Shown here: piece by piece, positions 14,968 through 15,669 of the stretch | Layout: each line of letters starts with the position of its first letter | Numbering within the stretch: the first letter of the stretch is position 1 | Source of the DNA: Clostridiales bacterium | GTDB taxonomy: Bacteria > Bacillota > Clostridia > Oscillospirales > Acutalibacteraceae | Assembly (NCBI GenBank): GCA_019419895.1 | Contig: JAHZIE010000027.1 | Span: forward strand, 2,975 to 18,643 | Direction: 5' to 3' | Length of the DNA: 15,669 nt | Position numbers and translations under genes: made by a program | The notes under the pieces: generated by a model | Seen by the model: only the letters and a program-made list of their open reading frames with translations | Database searches by the model: none | What the model was told of the DNA's origin: nothing

Positions 14968-14980
14968 TTTCACTTTTATA
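14926..14980 (-). promoter_or_regulatory. Weak promoter candidates for the Gfo/Idh/MocA gene
   Basis: Minus strand: TATAAA (14980-14975) is a good -10 without a good -35; TTGATC (14951-14946) is followed by TGATAA (14931-14926) at only 14 bp. Neither is a full consensus promoter, which may mean that an activator is needed. Confidence 0.3.
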
Positions 14981-15300
14981 CTTTCCCTCCCGGCAAAGGA
15001 AGAAAGAAGTTGTTGAATACGCCGAACAACTACGGAGCGTTCTTTTCGCAGCGGCTTTTCCTCATATTCTTTCCTGTACTGTCTGAAAAACGAACGCCCT
15101 ATCCGCATTATATTCCCGCGCCGGAAAAAGGCTGAATTCAGCGAGAGAAAAGAAAAGCCCCAAACCGTTTTCCCTCTGTTATAAAAAGGGAGTAGCGCCT
15201 CCTCCCCCCTTGCCGGCTGACAGACATCAGCCCTGAAGAAAAATATCCCGTTCCTCAAATACCGCCGCCGGGACATCCCCATGGCAGGCTGTTTCTACAC

Positions 15301-15338
15301 ATAAAAAGAGGGGGCGTTCCACGATTCACGCCCCCTTT
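15301..15338 (-). terminator. Terminator after the partial GH109-like gene
   Basis: GGGGGCGT (15310-15317) / ACGCCCCC (15328-15335) with a 10-base loop; on the minus strand it is followed by TCTTTTTAT. It lies about 30 bp after the stop at 15368. Confidence 0.85.
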
Positions 15339-15367
15339 ATTTGTCCTATTGTTTTTTCGTCCTCACT

Positions 15368-15669
15368 TTAGTCCTCAAATAAATCGTAGCAAACCTCGTC
15401 AAGGGAATACTTGGAACGTACAGAGGGCTCTCTGTGAATCCAGCGGCTGTCGGTAAAATCAGGAATCGCCACAGGCATACTGCCCATGGAAACCGACTGC
15501 TCCGACAAAACAGTAATCGCCATCCAGGTGGCGGCGTCATAAACATCCATCGGAGGGGGCGTTTTATTAATAACGCTCTCAACAAAGGCGCGCAGAACCA
15601 GCCAGTCCATACCGCCGTGGCCGCCCTTGACCCCTTCCTTTGAAAATTCCTTCCACAGGGGGTGTTCAA
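15368..15669 (-). CDS. Gfo/Idh/MocA-family protein, GH109-like, C-terminal part (partial)
   Basis: Only the last 99 residues are visible; the gene enters from the right edge. The frame begins EHPLWKEFSKEG at 15667 and continues through GGHGGMDWL, VYDAATW, LSEQSVSMGS and VPDFT-like AIPDFTDSRW. The 'GHGGMD' and 'DVYDAA.W......SE.S' blocks are typical of the C-terminal domain of the Gfo/Idh/MocA branch that includes GH109 (NAD-dependent alpha-N-acetylgalactosaminidase type) proteins. Many relatives act on other sugars, so the activity is open. An overlapping frame (15346-15669) is longer but has no homology-like features. It is followed by a terminator at 15301-15338, so it is a separate unit from the next Gfo/Idh/MocA gene. 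Confidence 0.82.
   Translation of the reverse strand, partial: EHPLWKEFSKEGVKGGHGGMDWLVLRAFVESVINKTPPPMDVYDAATWMAITVLSEQSVSMGSMPVAIPDFTDSRWIHREPSVRSKYSLDEVCYDLFED

Larger units (their letters stand above)
14892..15367. other. Intergenic region without a convincing gene (476 bp)
   Basis: Between the two Gfo/Idh/MocA genes, both on the minus strand. It holds the promoter region and direct repeats of the downstream gene (14910-14980) and the terminator of the upstream one (15301-15338). Inverted repeats AGTTGTT/AACAACT (15008-15031) and GGCTGA/TCAGCC (15215-15232) are also seen. A minus-strand frame at 14929-15282 is not convincing as a gene. Nothing else was recognised. Confidence 0.55.

Noticed and set aside
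14929..15282. 117-codon minus-strand frame between the two Gfo/Idh/MocA genes
   Set aside because: No ribosome binding site or domain; it overlaps the promoter and repeat region. The last 60 residues, from an ATG at 15108, are Arg/Lys-rich but not convincing.
15346..15669. 107-codon minus-strand frame overlapping the partial GH109-like gene
   Set aside because: The alternative frame carries conserved GHGGMDW and DVYDAATW blocks; this one does not.

Overview
The window looks like chromosomal DNA of a mid-GC Firmicute, most likely a gut-type Clostridia (Lachnospiraceae or a relative). This is inferred from purine-rich Shine-Dalgarno sites (AGGAGG, AAGGAGG), frequent GTG and TTG starts, sigma-A-like promoters, short strong intrinsic terminators, and gene families typical of that group (CmpB-type membrane protein, PfoR-like PTS IIC, GH78, CE2-like esterase, Gfo/Idh/MocA proteins). 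No rRNA, tRNA, CRISPR array, transposase or phage gene was seen.

Layout. (1) Positions 1-2907, minus strand: an envelope or membrane operon, read right to left as O-antigen-ligase-like protein, CmpB-family membrane protein, then YihY/BrkB protein, which runs off the left edge. A sigma-A-like promoter lies at 2983-3010. (2) 3332-5399: a uroporphyrinogen-decarboxylase-like protein (minus) and a compact SGNH/GDSL esterase (plus), divergently transcribed from a 163-bp spacer with a promoter on each strand. (3) 5400-5870: a gene-free stretch with a possible structured RNA ending in a terminator, followed by the promoter of the next operon. (4) 5871-7919, plus strand: a PfoR-like PTS IIC protein and a zinc-ribbon membrane protein, closed by a 16-bp perfect terminator. 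(5) 7920-8438: a non-coding convergent region with unexplained nested hairpins. (6) 8439-13678, minus strand: a glycan-degradation operon read as unknown membrane-anchored protein, GH78 alpha-L-rhamnosidase-like enzyme, then CE2-like esterase, with a clear promoter at 13650-13678. (7) 13854-14891, minus: a Gfo/Idh/MocA oxidoreductase with its own terminator. (8) 15368-15669, minus: the C-terminal end of a second Gfo/Idh/MocA protein, similar to the GH109 type.

Taken together, regions 2 and 6-8 read as carbohydrate handling: removal of rhamnose, removal of acyl groups from sugars, and NAD-dependent sugar oxidoreduction. No secretion signals were seen on the enzymes, so they probably act inside the cell on imported oligosaccharides or glycosides; no sugar ABC transporter is in the window.

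The most useful points for a second look are the two unexplained structured non-coding regions, the unknown protein heading the rhamnosidase operon, the PTS IIC/zinc-ribbon pair, and several start-codon corrections supported by promoter and ribosome-binding-site positions. No clearly new complete system was recognised.
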